This document shows, piece after piece, positions 1 to 9,167 of a stretch of DNA of 40,000 nt. Numbering within the stretch: position 1 is the stretch's first letter; every line of letters begins with the position of its first letter. The notes beneath the pieces are model-generated. The model had not been told where the DNA came from and ran no database searches. It was given only the letters and a program-made list of their open reading frames with translations. Both the position numbers and the translations under genes were made by a program. The DNA is from Chara braunii (Eukaryota; Streptophyta; Charophyceae; Charales; Characeae). The stretch spans positions 1 through 40,000 of the forward strand of contig BFEA01000108.1 of the NCBI GenBank assembly GCA_003427395.1. The letters are read 5' to 3'.

Positions 1-12
1 CTTTTTTTTTTT

Positions 13-47
<35 letters not shown>

Positions 48-58
48 TTAGTACAGCC

Positions 59-79
59 CCCGTTCGTTTGACGAACGGG
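59..79. other. Hairpin at the end of repeat A
   Basis: Positions 59-66 (CCCGTTCG) and 72-79 (CGAACGGG) are perfect reverse complements around a 5-base loop. The other copy keeps the stem and lengthens it to 10 bp (3508-3517 with 3519-3528) around a single base. Keeping the pairing while the loop changes suggests the structure matters or was recently shared. Confidence 0.75.
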
Positions 80-159
80 CTGCTAGGCGATGTAGCGCCC
101 GAACCTGGCACTTAAAGCGCCTAGCTACGGGCGCACTGGTAGGGAGAGGAAACCGCGAA

Positions 160-214
160 GGACTGTTTCGTCGGGCTTGCACCGACTCATCAGGGGGTTG
201 GACCCCTACAACCC
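160..214 (-). ncRNA. Type III hammerhead ribozyme, copy A
   Basis: Read on the minus strand from 214 to 160, all parts of a type III hammerhead are present. The helix III 5' strand is GGGTTG (214-209), followed by the cleavage triplet G-T-A with cleavage expected between 207 and 206. Helix I is GGGG/CCCC around a five-base loop, then comes the core CTGATGA (193-187). Helix II is GTCGG (186-182) with CCGAC (174-170) around a 7-base loop, then GAAA (169-166). The helix III 3' strand is CAGTCC (165-160), giving six pairs of which two are G-U. These core residues define the hammerhead family. Self-cleavage of a minus-strand transcript is inferred, not shown. Confidence 0.85.
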
Positions 215-807
215 ATCTTAGGATCTTAGGATGGACAGCAAGGAATGAATCTACCCCCGAGAATATGGGGGTATACAGATGTCCATTCTGGGCACTAGTT
301 TGTTTTTTTATTTCTTTTGTTAGTTTCCTCGTTTTTTCCCACCTCCCCGTTCGTGGGCTGTGGTAGCTCGACCAAACAGGGAAAACGAGGGAGGCTGAAA
401 CAAAGAATACGAAAAAAAAAAGAAAAAGAAAAAAAAAAAAAGGAAGGTCTGGGGGCAGTTGCTCGTGGGAAAACGAGCAACTGTTCCGTCATCAACTGCT
501 GAGGGAACTACCCCAGCTTGTATCTGAATCTGGCTGGGGTCGTAGGCTGTATGCAGGCACAACTAGGAAGGGGGGGGTTTGAAAAGCAAGAGGGGGTTGG
601 AGGAGTTGAGTGGAGAGTGAGAGAGAGAGAAATGAGAGGATGGGAGAGAGGAGGACCTGCTCCTTCCGACCTGCCAGCTGCCTCCCCGTTGTCAGGGGGG
701 GGCATAAGAAAAAGAAAAGAAAAGAAGAGAAGAAAAAAAAAAGAAAACGAAAAGAAAAGAAAACAAAAAACGGAATCTGAGTTCTTTTGAAAAACTGTAT
801 TTTTTAG

Positions 808-837
808 TTTGCGCCACTATTTTTTTGGTGGCGCAAA
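808..837. other. 10-bp perfect inverted repeat in repeat A
   Basis: TTTGCGCCAC (808-817) pairs perfectly with GTGGCGCAAA (828-837). The same stem occurs in copy B at 4249-4278 with a loop differing by one base. Related gcgcc/ggcgc palindromes occur at about 3229-3245 and 3340-3355 just outside copy B. Possible role: a terminator-like or terminal stem of the repeat; unknown. Confidence 0.7.
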
Positions 838-977
838 ACATTGTTTTTGACCTTGTGATTTTTTATGTGGATAGTCAGGCACTTAGGCCATACGCAGGAA
901 TTGTTTTAAATTTTTTTATTAAGCGAATATGTTTTAAAAAATGCTCAAAGTCAGGGTACTTTCTGCACCCCGCCCTG

Positions 978-1316
978 TTGTGAGTATTTTGTTAAATGTA
1001 AGTCGTTGAAAAAATATAGGTAGAAGACTATGGTTGCTACTAGGGGAGAAGTGGCTGCTTCTTCTCGTGTCAGACATAGTCACCGTACCTCTATAATCAG
1101 GGTCTGGTCAGCCTTGGCTGTAGAGGGTAAGGTTGTTTCTACTCTACATGTGACAGATTGATGAATGAAGACACTGAAATTTGGATGGACTATGAAGAAG
1201 TTTGAATCGCAATCAAGACCTGGTCCCGAATGGATCTCATTTATTTTATGATGAATATTATGGAATATTATGGCAACTACTGAGGAATGATTATCAAAAA
1301 GAGGATTGACTCCCAT
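978..1316. other. Interior spacer, no gene seen
   Basis: This is the segment between repeat A and the minisatellite. I see no conserved domain, tRNA or long open frame. If the two flanking repeats are LTRs, a primer-binding site or polypurine tract would be expected next to them; I see neither beside 977. Confidence 0.4.
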
Positions 1317-1975
1317 CACCAGACTGGGGAGTGGCTTCCATCAGCAACTGGGGACGTGTTCCCATCAGTAGACTCGGAGGTGATTCCCATCAGCAACTGG
1401 GGAGTCATTTCCATATTGATGGAATGAGAGACCCACAGGGGGTTAAGCCTGTGAAAGACCATGGATTGACTCCCATCAATAGACAGGGGAGTGACTTCCA
1501 TCAACAAGTGGGGATTTGTTCCCATTAGTGGACTGGGAGGTCATTCCCATCAGCATCTGGGGAGTCATTTCCATATTGGATGGAATGAAAGAACCGAAGG
1601 GGGTTAAGCCTGTGAAAGACCTATAACAGGATGATCTTACAACTCAATTTTATCAGTGGACTAGGGAGTGGTTCCCATCAGTAGACAGGGGAACAGCTTC
1701 CATTAGCAATTGGGGACTTGTTTCCATCGGTAGACTTGGAAGTCATTCCCATCAGCAACTAGGGAGTCATTCCCATCAGAAAGCCGGAAAGTAATTCCCA
1801 TCAGTACACTGTGGATTGGTTCCCATCACCAGACTGAGGAGTGACTTCCATCAGCAACTGGGGAGTGACTTCCATCAGCAACTGGGGACTCGTTCCCATA
1901 AGTGGACTGGGAGGTTAATCCCATCAGCAACTGGGGAATCATTCTTATCAATAAACTGGGGAATAGTTCTGTGAC
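1317..1975. repeat. 24-25 bp minisatellite with interruptions
   Basis: Degenerate tandem units resemble 'ctggggagtcattcccatca', followed by a few bases such as 'gcaa' or 'gtaga', repeating every 24-25 bp. Two interruptions (about 1420-1465 and 1575-1625) share a second phrase around 'gggggttaagcctgtgaaag', so the array has a higher-order structure. Antisense ORFs here simply translate the repeat and are not genes. Confidence 0.85.
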
Positions 1976-2051
1976 AAGGAACTTGTCTTAATCAGAACGT
2001 TTGTTGAATTGAAAAATTGGTTGAGTTGTGATGTGACTGTTTCCTTTTGAA

Positions 2052-2138
2052 AGATCTGCAGGGGGATGATCCTGTGAAACGACCTGCATGGGGATAATCC
2101 TGTCAAAAGACCTACAGGGGAATGATCCTGTCGAATGA
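2052..2138. repeat. 28-bp tandem repeat, three units
   Basis: Three consecutive units begin gatctgcagg, gacctgcatg and gacctacagg, each followed by an 'atcctgt' motif about 14 bases later. The period is 28-29 bp. The half-sites cagg and cctg can pair within each unit. Confidence 0.75.
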
Positions 2139-2297
2139 ATGAATTCTAACACTTCTGAAGATTAAACTTCAGTTTGGTTGTTGAATGTTGATGTGAGAAT
2201 TTCACTTCTATTCCGAATGTTTGTTGAATTGTTGTGTATCGTAAGTGTTGCTTTCACATGAAAATTTCGTAAGAATCCTAATTTCTGTTTGGATAGT

Positions 2298-2318
2298 GAA
2301 CGACAAAGAGTGTCGTTC
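2298..2318. other. Perfect 8-bp hairpin
   Basis: GAACGACA (2298-2305) and TGTCGTTC (2311-2318) pair perfectly around a 5-base loop. It is one of a run of short perfect hairpins between 2.29 and 2.75 kb. Confidence 0.7.
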
Positions 2319-2425
2319 GAAGAATGTTGGTAAAAACTCTCCGGCTTCGTTCTGGATGATTGCTTGATTGATTATACGAAGTATCTATTAAAGTTTTATG
2401 AAGTTTCTATTATTATCTTGATGAA

Positions 2426-2445
2426 GAGCGACGGGAACGTCGCTC
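2426..2445. other. Perfect 8-bp hairpin with GGAA loop
   Basis: GAGCGACG (2426-2433) pairs with CGTCGCTC (2438-2445) around a GGAA tetraloop. The stem resembles the hairpin at 2298-2318 (GAACGACA) but differs on both strands in a compensating way, which suggests relatedness with preserved pairing. Confidence 0.65.
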
Positions 2446-2654
2446 AGTAAAGACCATTCATAGGTAATGAAGTTTAAACTACCGAGGGAATGACTCAGAT
2501 TTTGGTATAAGCTTCGGCCTAATTGTGATTGGGCAAGTTTTATTATTATTTTTACAAAGGAAGTTCCATAAGAATCCAGACAAACCTATATTAATTGTTA
2601 ATACAGGATGAATGATGTGGAAGTCATTCATTGGGGTCTGGGAATGCTGTCGGA

Positions 2655-2680
2655 GCAAATACCCTAACAAGGGTATTTGC
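2655..2680. repeat. 10-bp hairpin repeat, copy 1 of 3
   Basis: GCAAATACCC (2655-2664) pairs perfectly with GGGTATTTGC (2671-2680) around TAACAA. The same block, preceded by 'tgtcgga', recurs at 19665-19690 with one stem mismatch and, more weakly, near 37140-37180. Such a hairpin could be the end of a rolling-circle (Helitron-like) element, but a clear CTRR end is not visible. Confidence 0.7.
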
Positions 2681-2690
2681 CGGGGATTTT

Positions 2691-2750
2691 AAACGTCAGA
2701 CGTTGTCCGACTTTTTCATTGGATTAAAGGACTTGATGAGACTGACGTTT
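2691..2750. other. Nested hairpin with 9-bp outer stem
   Basis: AAACGTCAG (2691-2699) pairs perfectly with CTGACGTTT (2742-2750). Inside, GTCC (about 2705-2708) can pair with GGAC (about 2729-2732). It lies directly after the hairpin repeat at 2655-2680. Confidence 0.6.
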
Positions 2751-3469
2751 GCCAAAAATTTATTCAGACCTGACCCATGACTGAGAAACTAAAAGTTTTC
2801 GAGCTCTAGTCCGGACGCATGTAGCCTCCGGGAGTAACAAATGTCAATGACAATGTTTCGCTTTTTGTCAAAACCAAAGAAGAGTGCGGGTATGAAAACA
2901 CTAAAATTAGACCTATTATATCTAAAATAATGTTGTGCGGCTGCTAAGCCACGCGATTCCGAGCCTATGGAGGTGAATAAGGACCGTCCTCTGAAGGTTG
3001 GACTCACTTCGGAGGCCGAAGGACCCAACAGCCTGCCTACTGAGAGTTGGAGGCCTTCGCGGTAGGTGCAGACAGCCAACCAAAGGGGCTGGGCAAGGCA
3101 GGCTTAGCATAATGAGTATAGGATGGGCCTGCTGAGTGTAGGCTGGGCCTACTGGGGTGTTGCACCTCTACATATAGGAGAGGTGCAGATCTAGCTCCTT
3201 TTGGAGCAGTCACAAAAAAAAAAATAAACAGCGCCACATGGCGCCTGGAGATGCTATTGGAGGGGCATGTAAATATAGCCGTTCGCACAAGCCAACGACT
3301 TTATTATTACAAAAAAAAAAAAAAAAAAAAAAAAAACGACGGCGCTACATGGCGTACAAAGGAGAATATGGACTTACAGTCGCTGTGAAGCTGGCGCCGT
3401 TCTCAACGGCGTCAATACCGTTTGTTTGTTTTTCTTAGATTTTGTTTTTAGATTCTTTCTTTTTCTAGA
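2751..3469. other. Interior spacer with poly(A) and GC hairpins
   Basis: No supportable gene. The segment holds a G/C-rich patch at about 2985-3110 with several short complementary runs, an A-run at about 3213-3223, a longer poly(A) at about 3311-3336, and gcgcc/ggcgc palindromes on both sides of it. The mix of A-runs and palindromes suggests remnants of one or more small retroposons. Confidence 0.4.
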
Positions 3470-3507
3470 TTTTTTTTTTTTTTTTTTTTTTCAAAATTAG
3501 TACAGCC

Positions 3508-3528
3508 CCCGTTCGTTAAACGAACGGG
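3508..3528. other. Hairpin at the end of repeat B
   Basis: CCCGTTCGTT (3508-3517) and AACGAACGGG (3519-3528) pair perfectly around one base. It corresponds to 59-79 of copy A. Confidence 0.75.
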
Positions 3529-3608
3529 CTGCTGGGCGCCGTAGCACCCGAACCTGGCACTTATAGCGCCTAGCTACGGGCGCACTGGTAGGGAGAGGAA
3601 ACTGCGAA

Positions 3609-3663
3609 GGACTGTTTCGTCGGGCTTGCACCGACTCATCAGGGGGTTGGACCCCTACAACCC
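3609..3663 (-). ncRNA. Type III hammerhead ribozyme, copy B
   Basis: Read from 3663 to 3609 on the minus strand this repeats copy A exactly. It has a GGGTTG helix III strand, a GTA cleavage triplet (cut expected between 3656 and 3655), a GGGG/CCCC helix I, CTGATGA, a five-pair helix II, GAAA and CAGTCC. Two intact copies in the same orientation could, if transcribed together, release a unit-length RNA of about 3.45 kb. That is the retrozyme logic known from plants, but those elements are usually much shorter. Confidence 0.85.
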
Positions 3664-3841
3664 ATCTGAGGATGGGCAACAAGGAATGAATCTACCCTCG
3701 AGAATATGGAGGTATACAGATGCCTATTATGGGCACTAGTTTGTTTTTTTATTTCTTTTGTTAGTTTCCTCGTTTTTTCCCACCTCCCCGTTCGTGGGCT
3801 TTGGTAGCTTGATCAAACAGGGAAAAGGAGAAGGGCTGAAA

Positions 3842-3884
<43 letters not shown>

Positions 3885-4248
3885 AAGGTCTGGGGGCAGT
3901 TGCTCGTGGGAAAACGAGCAGCTGTTCCCTCAGCAACTGCTGTGAGGGAACCACCCCAGCCTGTGTTTGAATCTGGCTGGGGTCGTAGGCTGTATGAGGC
4001 ACAACTAGGAAGGGGGGGGGTTGAAAAGCAAGAGGGGGTTGGAGGAGTTGAGTGGAGAGTGAGAGAGAGAGAAATGGGAGGATGGGAGAGAGGAGGACCT
4101 GCTCCTCCCGACCTGCCAGCTGCCTCCCCGTTGTCAGGGGGGGGAAGAAGAAAAAGAAAAGTAAAGAAAAGAAGAAAAAGAAAAGAAAAGAAAAGAAAAG
4201 AAAACGAAAAACGGAATCTGAGTTCTTTTGAAAAACTGTATTTTTTAG

Positions 4249-4278
4249 TTTGCGCCACTATTTTTCTGGTGGCGCAAA
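4249..4278. other. 10-bp perfect inverted repeat in repeat B
   Basis: TTTGCGCCAC (4249-4258) pairs with GTGGCGCAAA (4269-4278). It is conserved with 808-837. Confidence 0.7.
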
Positions 4279-4594
4279 TCATTGTTTTTGACCTTGTGAT
4301 TTTTTCTGTGGATAGTCAGGCACTTAGGCCATACGCAGGAATTGTTTTAAATTTTTTTATTGAGCGAATATTTTTCTAAAAATGCTCAAAGTCGGGGTAC
4401 TTTTTGCACCCCGCCCTGATCCTGTCTGAACTCGTGCATTTTCACGAGTTATTTCCCTACCTCTCCCAATCTGACAACTGCCATCCCCGTTTTCAGGGGA
4501 GGGCAGGGGAGAAAAGAAAAGTAGAAAGGGGAGAGAAAGGAACAGTCACGGCCGCGGACGTGGTCGCGACTTTGTACCAAGTTCAAACAGTATT

Positions 4595-4618
4595 GGCCTG
4601 AATGCGGTAATTCAGGCC
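4595..4618. other. Perfect 9-bp hairpin
   Basis: GGCCTGAAT (4595-4603) pairs with ATTCAGGCC (4610-4618) around a 6-base loop. Confidence 0.65.
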
Positions 4619-4680
4619 AGAGTTGTGAACTGGAGGGGCAGTGAGGGGAACTTGGCTGGAAACAACCATTTCCCGCCGAA

Positions 4681-4709
4681 CCTGCACTCAGTGTAGGGCT
4701 GAGTGCAGG
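4681..4709. other. Perfect 11-bp hairpin
   Basis: CCTGCACTCAG (4681-4691) pairs with CTGAGTGCAGG (4699-4709) around TGTAGGG, followed by a purine run. An 11-bp perfect stem with a 7-base loop is unlikely at any one place by chance. Confidence 0.7.
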
Positions 4710-4811
4710 GAAAAGGGAGAAAAAGAGGGGGGCAGTTGAGTACAACTGCCACCTTAAGTGTGTGGCTGAGGTGAGACAACCTCAGTCCGTTGATCTGGCT
4801 CCGATCGACGG

Positions 4812-4841
4812 CCCCAGGCAAGTGACGAATTTTGCCTGGGG
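4812..4841. other. Perfect 10-bp hairpin
   Basis: CCCCAGGCAA (4812-4821) pairs with TTGCCTGGGG (4832-4841) around a 10-base loop. Confidence 0.65.
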
Positions 4842-5319
4842 GCAGCTGAGGCTGCTACTGCCCTCCTCAGCCACTACAAAAGAGGCAGTTGTCCCCCAGC
4901 TGCCTCACACTTGCCTCATCGCTGGAGTGTGCGACCGCACACTTGACTCACCGCTAGAGTGCTGGAGAGGAGGCAGGAGTGTTGTCGGCGAAGCTGGAGG
5001 ACTGCGGAGGAGCGCGACGAAGGAGGAGACAACCATAGCATTGGCTGGGGCACTCTGCTCCACCGTGGCAAGCTGGTCTCTAGAGGGATTCTGCGGCAGC
5101 GTGATGAGGAGCTGCAGTGGAGCGTGATGAGGAGCAGCAGTGGAGCGTGGCAAGGAGTGACGGGGAGCACGGCAAGTGGTGGGGTTATGCTGCCGAAATA
5201 TCGCGGCGTCAGCGCGACACCTTTATTCTGAGGGGTGACGCTGCCGTTTTCACGGCACGTCGGCGACACTTTGTTTTGAAGAGTGACGCTGCCTTTTTCA
5301 TGTCACGGTAATACATCGC

Positions 5320-5620
5320 GGTGGAGTGCCGCCGTCTTTTTGCGGTGGTACGGCACGGCGAAGCGCCATCGTTTTTTGCGGTGGTACGCACGGCGAAGCG
5401 CTGCCGTCTTTTTACGGTGGTACGACACAACGAAGCGCCGCCGTCTTTTTGCGGTGGTACGACACGGCGAAGCGCTGCGATTTTTTACGGTGGTACGGCA
5501 CGGCGAAGCGCTGCCAATTGTTTTAAGGTGGTACGGCACGGCGAAGCGCCGCCATCTTTTTACGGTGGTACGGCACGGCGGAGCGCTACCGTTTTTTTTT
5601 TTACGGGGCACAGCACGACG
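5320..5620. repeat. ~36-bp minisatellite, about seven units
   Basis: The phrase 'ggtggtac' recurs at 5344, 5380, 5416, 5453, 5489, 5527 and 5564, giving a 36-38 bp period. Each unit reads roughly ggtggtacggcacggcgaag, then a cgc..cgtc stretch and a T-run. Because 36 is a multiple of three, several frames on both strands stay open and give repetitive arginine-rich peptides. Unit lengths of 36, 37 and 38 bp would shift any reading frame, which argues against a protein. Confidence 0.85.
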
Positions 5621-5639
5621 ACGTGCTGCCATTTTCCGA

Positions 5640-5745
5640 CGAGAGTTCGGCACGGCAGTGGAGTTGCGGCACGACGGTGGGACGTGCGGCGCGACAGTGG
5701 AGTTGCGACACGATGGTAGGACATGCGGCGCGACAGTGGAGGTTT
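5640..5745. repeat. ~20/40-bp minisatellite
   Basis: Following directly on the 36-bp array, units such as ggcacggcagtggagttgc and ggcacgacggtgggacgtgc alternate with a ~20 bp period, giving a ~40 bp higher-order repeat. The shared 'ggcacgacgg' words suggest it arose from the neighbouring array. Confidence 0.7.
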
Positions 5746-5964
5746 TTTTTTACGGCGATGAAAGGTTTTTTTGTTGTGGTGCGGCATCTGCTTTTCTTCG
5801 TGAAGGTCTGCTACCATTCGTGTGTACGGCCGCAGCAGCGTGACATGGTAGCGATTGACAGCATGCGACGGTACGAAATCTGGGCGCGACTGACGGGGTT
5901 TATTTTTTTTATTTTTTTATGCAGCACATGAGATAAATGTTTTGTAGTTGGGATTACCCAACAC

Positions 5965-6225
5965 TTGCGGCAGTGGGACTGGACGACTTGGGACTGCCTG
6001 GGTTCAGTTGGGACTAACGTGGGACACGGATGACCATTTGCGGCAGTCTCGACGCATGCGGTTTTGGGATTCGGCACCGGTTTTATTCTTTTTTAGAAGT
6101 GTGGCGGAAGCGGTTTTCGACTCAGTAGTCATTTGACGAAGTGTTTGACAGCGTGGGACCACCTAGAACCGCGTTGGACCATCTGGAACCGCTTAGGACC
6201 AGTTGAAACTGACGTGGTACCGGAT
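5965..6225. repeat. Degenerate ~20-bp repeats
   Basis: Phrases like 'gtgggaccacctagaaccgc', 'gttggaccatctggaaccgc' and 'ttaggaccagttgaaactga' follow one another with a ~20 bp period near 6150-6225. Looser 'gttgggact' copies lie at about 5965-6025. Confidence 0.55.
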
Positions 6226-7599
6226 TGAGTGTTTTTTCTGGGACGCGTGCGGCTCGTCGTTTTCACCCTTGGGTTACCGCGGATGAGGCGTGCGAGTGAA
6301 AGGCGGTTTGATCACGATTTTCCTTGAGACTACAGCTTTCGGCGGCACACACAGCTTGTTGGTGGACTTTCTTGAGTGGGCTAGGACGCTTCTTCGGCAC
6401 CATTTCACTCAAGGTCAGTGGACGACTCAGACTCCCTTCACACATGTGTGCACCCACACATTGCTTGAACCTTTTGCTTTGAATGTTCGGGAGAAAAGGT
6501 TGAGTTGGGTTGTGAGCGTCATGCATAAGTAAAAAGGTGGGTGTGACGTGAGTAGTGAGACTTTGCTTGCCTTCTTTTTGATTGTGTTGTCTGCATGGTG
6601 TGCAGGTGAGTAAAAAGACTATGTATAAAAGTGGGACAAAATGCTATTTGATAAAATGACGGAGAATTTTCGCCTCCTTACCATTTTCCTTTCGTCAGTG
6701 AATTGGGTGAACTTGCTTGCTATTTCTGAAGGATAATTGATAGGTGCCGTGAGAAAATTAATTTTGAAAACAGAAAGAGAATCAAAACATAATGAATTTA
6801 ACTTTTCTCAAGGATTGACCGTCTCTATTCCGAATGACCTTATCTGCCTATACCTGTCCAAATAATTCTCATTATTTATCCATTTTGATTTCCCTTTGCT
6901 TAAGTTACCCTGAACTTAGAAAAAATTGGAACAATTGAAAGTTACTTGTAGTGAACACATATTCTCTCTCCAGGAAGCATCTGGGGCGGGGGCTTATTGC
7001 TTTCGGAGCCGACCCTGTTATCGACCCGGAGTGGACCCTTTTACGGGCGGGGTACTTTGCGATTCGGTGGAGACGGCCCGACTTCTGAGATCCAAGTCTT
7101 GTGCTCGGGCGAGGAGGAGTACCCCAGACCACTTCCTAGAGGGTGGGGCATGCAACACCTCAAGCAATGCACCTGATAAAGAATCATCCGCAAAGCAGTC
7201 TGTCATCGAAAAGATTAGGAACGTAAGGCAACAAGTGTATGCATGTCTAAACTTAGGTCGGGGGTATGATGAAATGAGTAACTTTGGCAGCGCATCTCAT
7301 CAAGTCGAAACTAAGACAGACCGACTACCTTGTCGGCTGCATTGAGGTTATTGTTGAAAGCCAACTCTCCGTTGGCGGCTGTATGATTTATGTGGAATTC
7401 GACCCACAGGGTGGTCGGATTTTACTTTGATGTTGTGTTATTGGATGTATCTAATGATGATCAGATTCGTTCGGTTATCATTCTCGCTTGGATATATGTT
7501 TATGTCGACTTCGGTTGATCTTTGTTTTATAACTAGTGGTTGTTATATATATATTTTTAACCAGTGACCAAAGGGACTGGGATATTGGGGTTTTCACAC
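6226..7599. other. Unassigned segment, only weak ORFs
   Basis: No recognisable gene or repeat copy. An open frame on the plus strand at 6926-7345 (139 codons) is preceded, inside it, by 'ctctctccag' ending at about 6974, which resembles a 3' splice site. However, other frames are also open across the GC-rich part and no domain is visible. A short TA run lies at about 7546-7555. Confidence 0.35.
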
Positions 7600-8082
7600 T
7601 AGGTTGAGACCTTCCTAGTCGACCAGGCGTATGCTTCGTACTTAGGAGATCAGCGCCCTAAGGAACGGACGACGTCCGGGTTCAATAGGCGTTTAATCGC
7701 ACGTACCTATACTACAGCGAGCGAGCAAAACAACCACGGTTGACCCACCCCTGCAACTGCATTTAAAAGCTTTCGCACGTGGGTCGGCAGGTCCGTAGGG
7801 ATACGCCCCTAAGGGTGGTGACAGCCCCTTAGGGAAGTAAGCTTATGCCCCGCGGGAACCTGTCCTGTGGTAGGGGACCGCGAGATGTACAACTGGCGCA
7901 CCCGGCTAAAGCGGCGAAGGGACGACGCGACCACGACCGTCTCGGCAGCTCGCGTAATTACTTATGCGTCCTTCTCAAGTTGTCTCTATATTGGTTGAGT
8001 TTTTTTTGTTTAAACTCCTGCGTGACATGGCCGGGAGGGCCCTCGCTCGCGCGGGGGCCGAATCGCTCGACAACGGGTGCCT
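7600..8082 (+). repeat. R2 repeat, copy 1
   Basis: This is the first of six copies of a dispersed non-coding family. Landmarks in order are: 'cctagtcgacc', 'gagatcagcgc', 'cgcacgtacctatnctacag', 'tgca' followed by 'ttcgcacgtgggtc', 'gggatacgccc', 'ggtgaca', 'aactcctgcgtgac', and 'gctcgacaacgggt' at the end. GGTTG (7738-7742) can pair with CAGCC (7822-7826), and CACC (7746-7749) with GGTG (7817-7820). It is the outermost copy and has no matching partner seen at the far end of the right arm. Confidence 0.8.
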
Positions 8083-8634
8083 ATCGGGGTGACTCCCTGG
8101 CTCAGTCATGATGGGACCCTACAGTCTGCGGACTGTAGTTACGATCTGAGCTGGTCGGATGTTGCCCTGCCCCGTGTGTTGCACTGTGCATTCTAAGTCC
8201 GCGACTATGTAGCCTTGGCATCTACAGCGGATTTAGTCTGTGTATTACTACAAGAGTTGGACTGCGCGTTGTTAAGGGTTGCTGCGCGACTGTGAGACGT
8301 GGCGCGAGGCCAGGGGGTGAGGGGCCTACTTGAAGTTGCGTATTGCCGCTTACGGCTTGTAGCTGCACACGTTCGTTAGGTGCAGTAGGGTTGATTGGGG
8401 TATGCCGCGCTATTACTTCCCCCTTATAGTAAAACCCAAGGGGAGTGGGAGGGGTCCTAATTGAGCGTGTCTTTCCCAAGGCTGCGAACTGGGGTCTTCG
8501 TCGTAGGTAGAGGCGCTGGGACTAGGGAGGACTCGTCAAACTCTGCGACGGGGGTGTTGCGGCGGTTAGAAGGGTTGTTCGGAGCCAACGGGAGGCGGCT
8601 GACTCCAGTTGACTAAGTGGCTACTTCGTTCCGG
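8083..8634. other. Spacer between R2-1 and R3, no gene
   Basis: GC-rich sequence with no recognisable gene. It has no clear counterpart beyond 18135 in the right arm, so it may be outside the inverted repeat or have been lost on the other side. Confidence 0.4.
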
Positions 8635-9167
8635 CCGCCATTACGGGACCCTGAGGCGAGTGAAGGAAACAAGGCCCTCTCTTGCGAGTCTGAGAGCACC
8701 ATCCTTAGATTTGAGAGCCTCAAATTCTCTCCTTCTGCCCTTCATACTCTAAGTCTAGTCTGACTGGTTCTGAGAGGAAGGCGGCAGGCAGGATTGCAAC
8801 TCGTAACCCGTGCCAAGGCCTCTGTGGGAGGTTCGCCCCACCGATTGCGGGAGCTCTGTCGGGACTTAGGAGGAGTCCTGGAGGCAGGGAACTGGGTGGT
8901 AATTCCTCGACTCCCTCTACAAACCCAACTATAACCCCTAGCTGTACATCCTTCTATGGTTTGACTGAGTGTATTGTGTGAATCCTGTACTCTGATTTGG
9001 GGGTTGATTTTCAGGAGATAAGTCAGACTAAAGTAAAGGAACGTGCGTGCAATCTCAGTTTCAGCCTTGTTGATTGTCTGAAAGCAGATTGTGAAAAAAA
9101 AAGGGAATGCATCTGGGGGAAACGTTGGGAGGAAGGCAGTATTGCGTGCAATCCTGATTGGGTCATT

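Larger units (their letters stand above)
1..977 (-). repeat. Direct repeat copy A, hammerhead-bearing, ~0.95 kb
   Basis: This block aligns over its whole length with 3470-4418; shared landmarks run from the poly-T tract through to the last common bases 'ccccgccctg' at about 968-977. Read on the minus strand it ends in a long poly(A) run (positions 45 to 1), as a retroposed transcript would. It contains a complete hammerhead (160-214), a terminal hairpin (59-79), a purine-rich A/G tract (about 690-770) and a 10-bp inverted repeat (808-837). The copy runs off the window edge, so its true end and any target-site duplication cannot be seen. It could be the LTR of a retrozyme-like element or an independent poly(A)-tailed retroposon. 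No open frame here looks coding; the short ORFs are low complexity. Confidence 0.85.
3470..4418 (-). repeat. Direct repeat copy B, hammerhead-bearing
   Basis: This is the second copy of the 1-977 repeat in the same orientation, with scattered substitutions and length changes in homopolymer tracts. On the minus strand it ends in poly(A) (the poly-T at about 3471-3491) and contains a hammerhead identical over its 55 nt to copy A. The distance between equivalent hammerhead cleavage sites is 3449 nt. The long open frames through it on both strands are lysine- or phenylalanine-rich translations of the A/G tract and are not credible proteins. Confidence 0.85.
4419..5310. other. Hairpin-dense G-rich segment, no gene
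   Basis: The segment is dense in short perfect inverted repeats, including 4595-4618, 4681-4709 and 4812-4841, with further CTGAGG/CCTCAG pairs. The part around 4470-4525 (ccccgtttt.. followed by gggg and an A/G tract) resembles the equivalent part of the hammerhead repeat at about 4120-4160. Several ORFs of 70-120 codons overlap on opposite strands; none has recognisable features. Confidence 0.5.

Noticed and set aside
2729-2745. 'cttgatgaga' near 2733 as another hammerhead core
   Set aside because: It lacks an exact CTGATGA and there is no following GAAA with a helix II in between.
3497-3682. Minus-strand ORF with a 'PPDES' phrase that also appears in translations near 35.3 kb
   Set aside because: The shared peptide is the translation of the hammerhead core. 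The conservation is explained by the ribozyme, not by a protein.
3761-4379. 159- and 173-codon ORFs on opposite strands through repeat B
   Set aside because: They are built from the A/G tract and homopolymers, giving runs of lysine or phenylalanine, and differ in frame from copy A.
5283-5843. 186-codon ORF on the plus strand
   Set aside because: It translates the 36-bp minisatellite. Frames on both strands are equally open and unit lengths are not all multiples of three.
7738-7830. R2 core considered as an HDV-like ribozyme or a group I intron
   Set aside because: The required nested double pseudoknot, or the group I P3/P7 core, could not be found; only a conserved long-range helix is supported.
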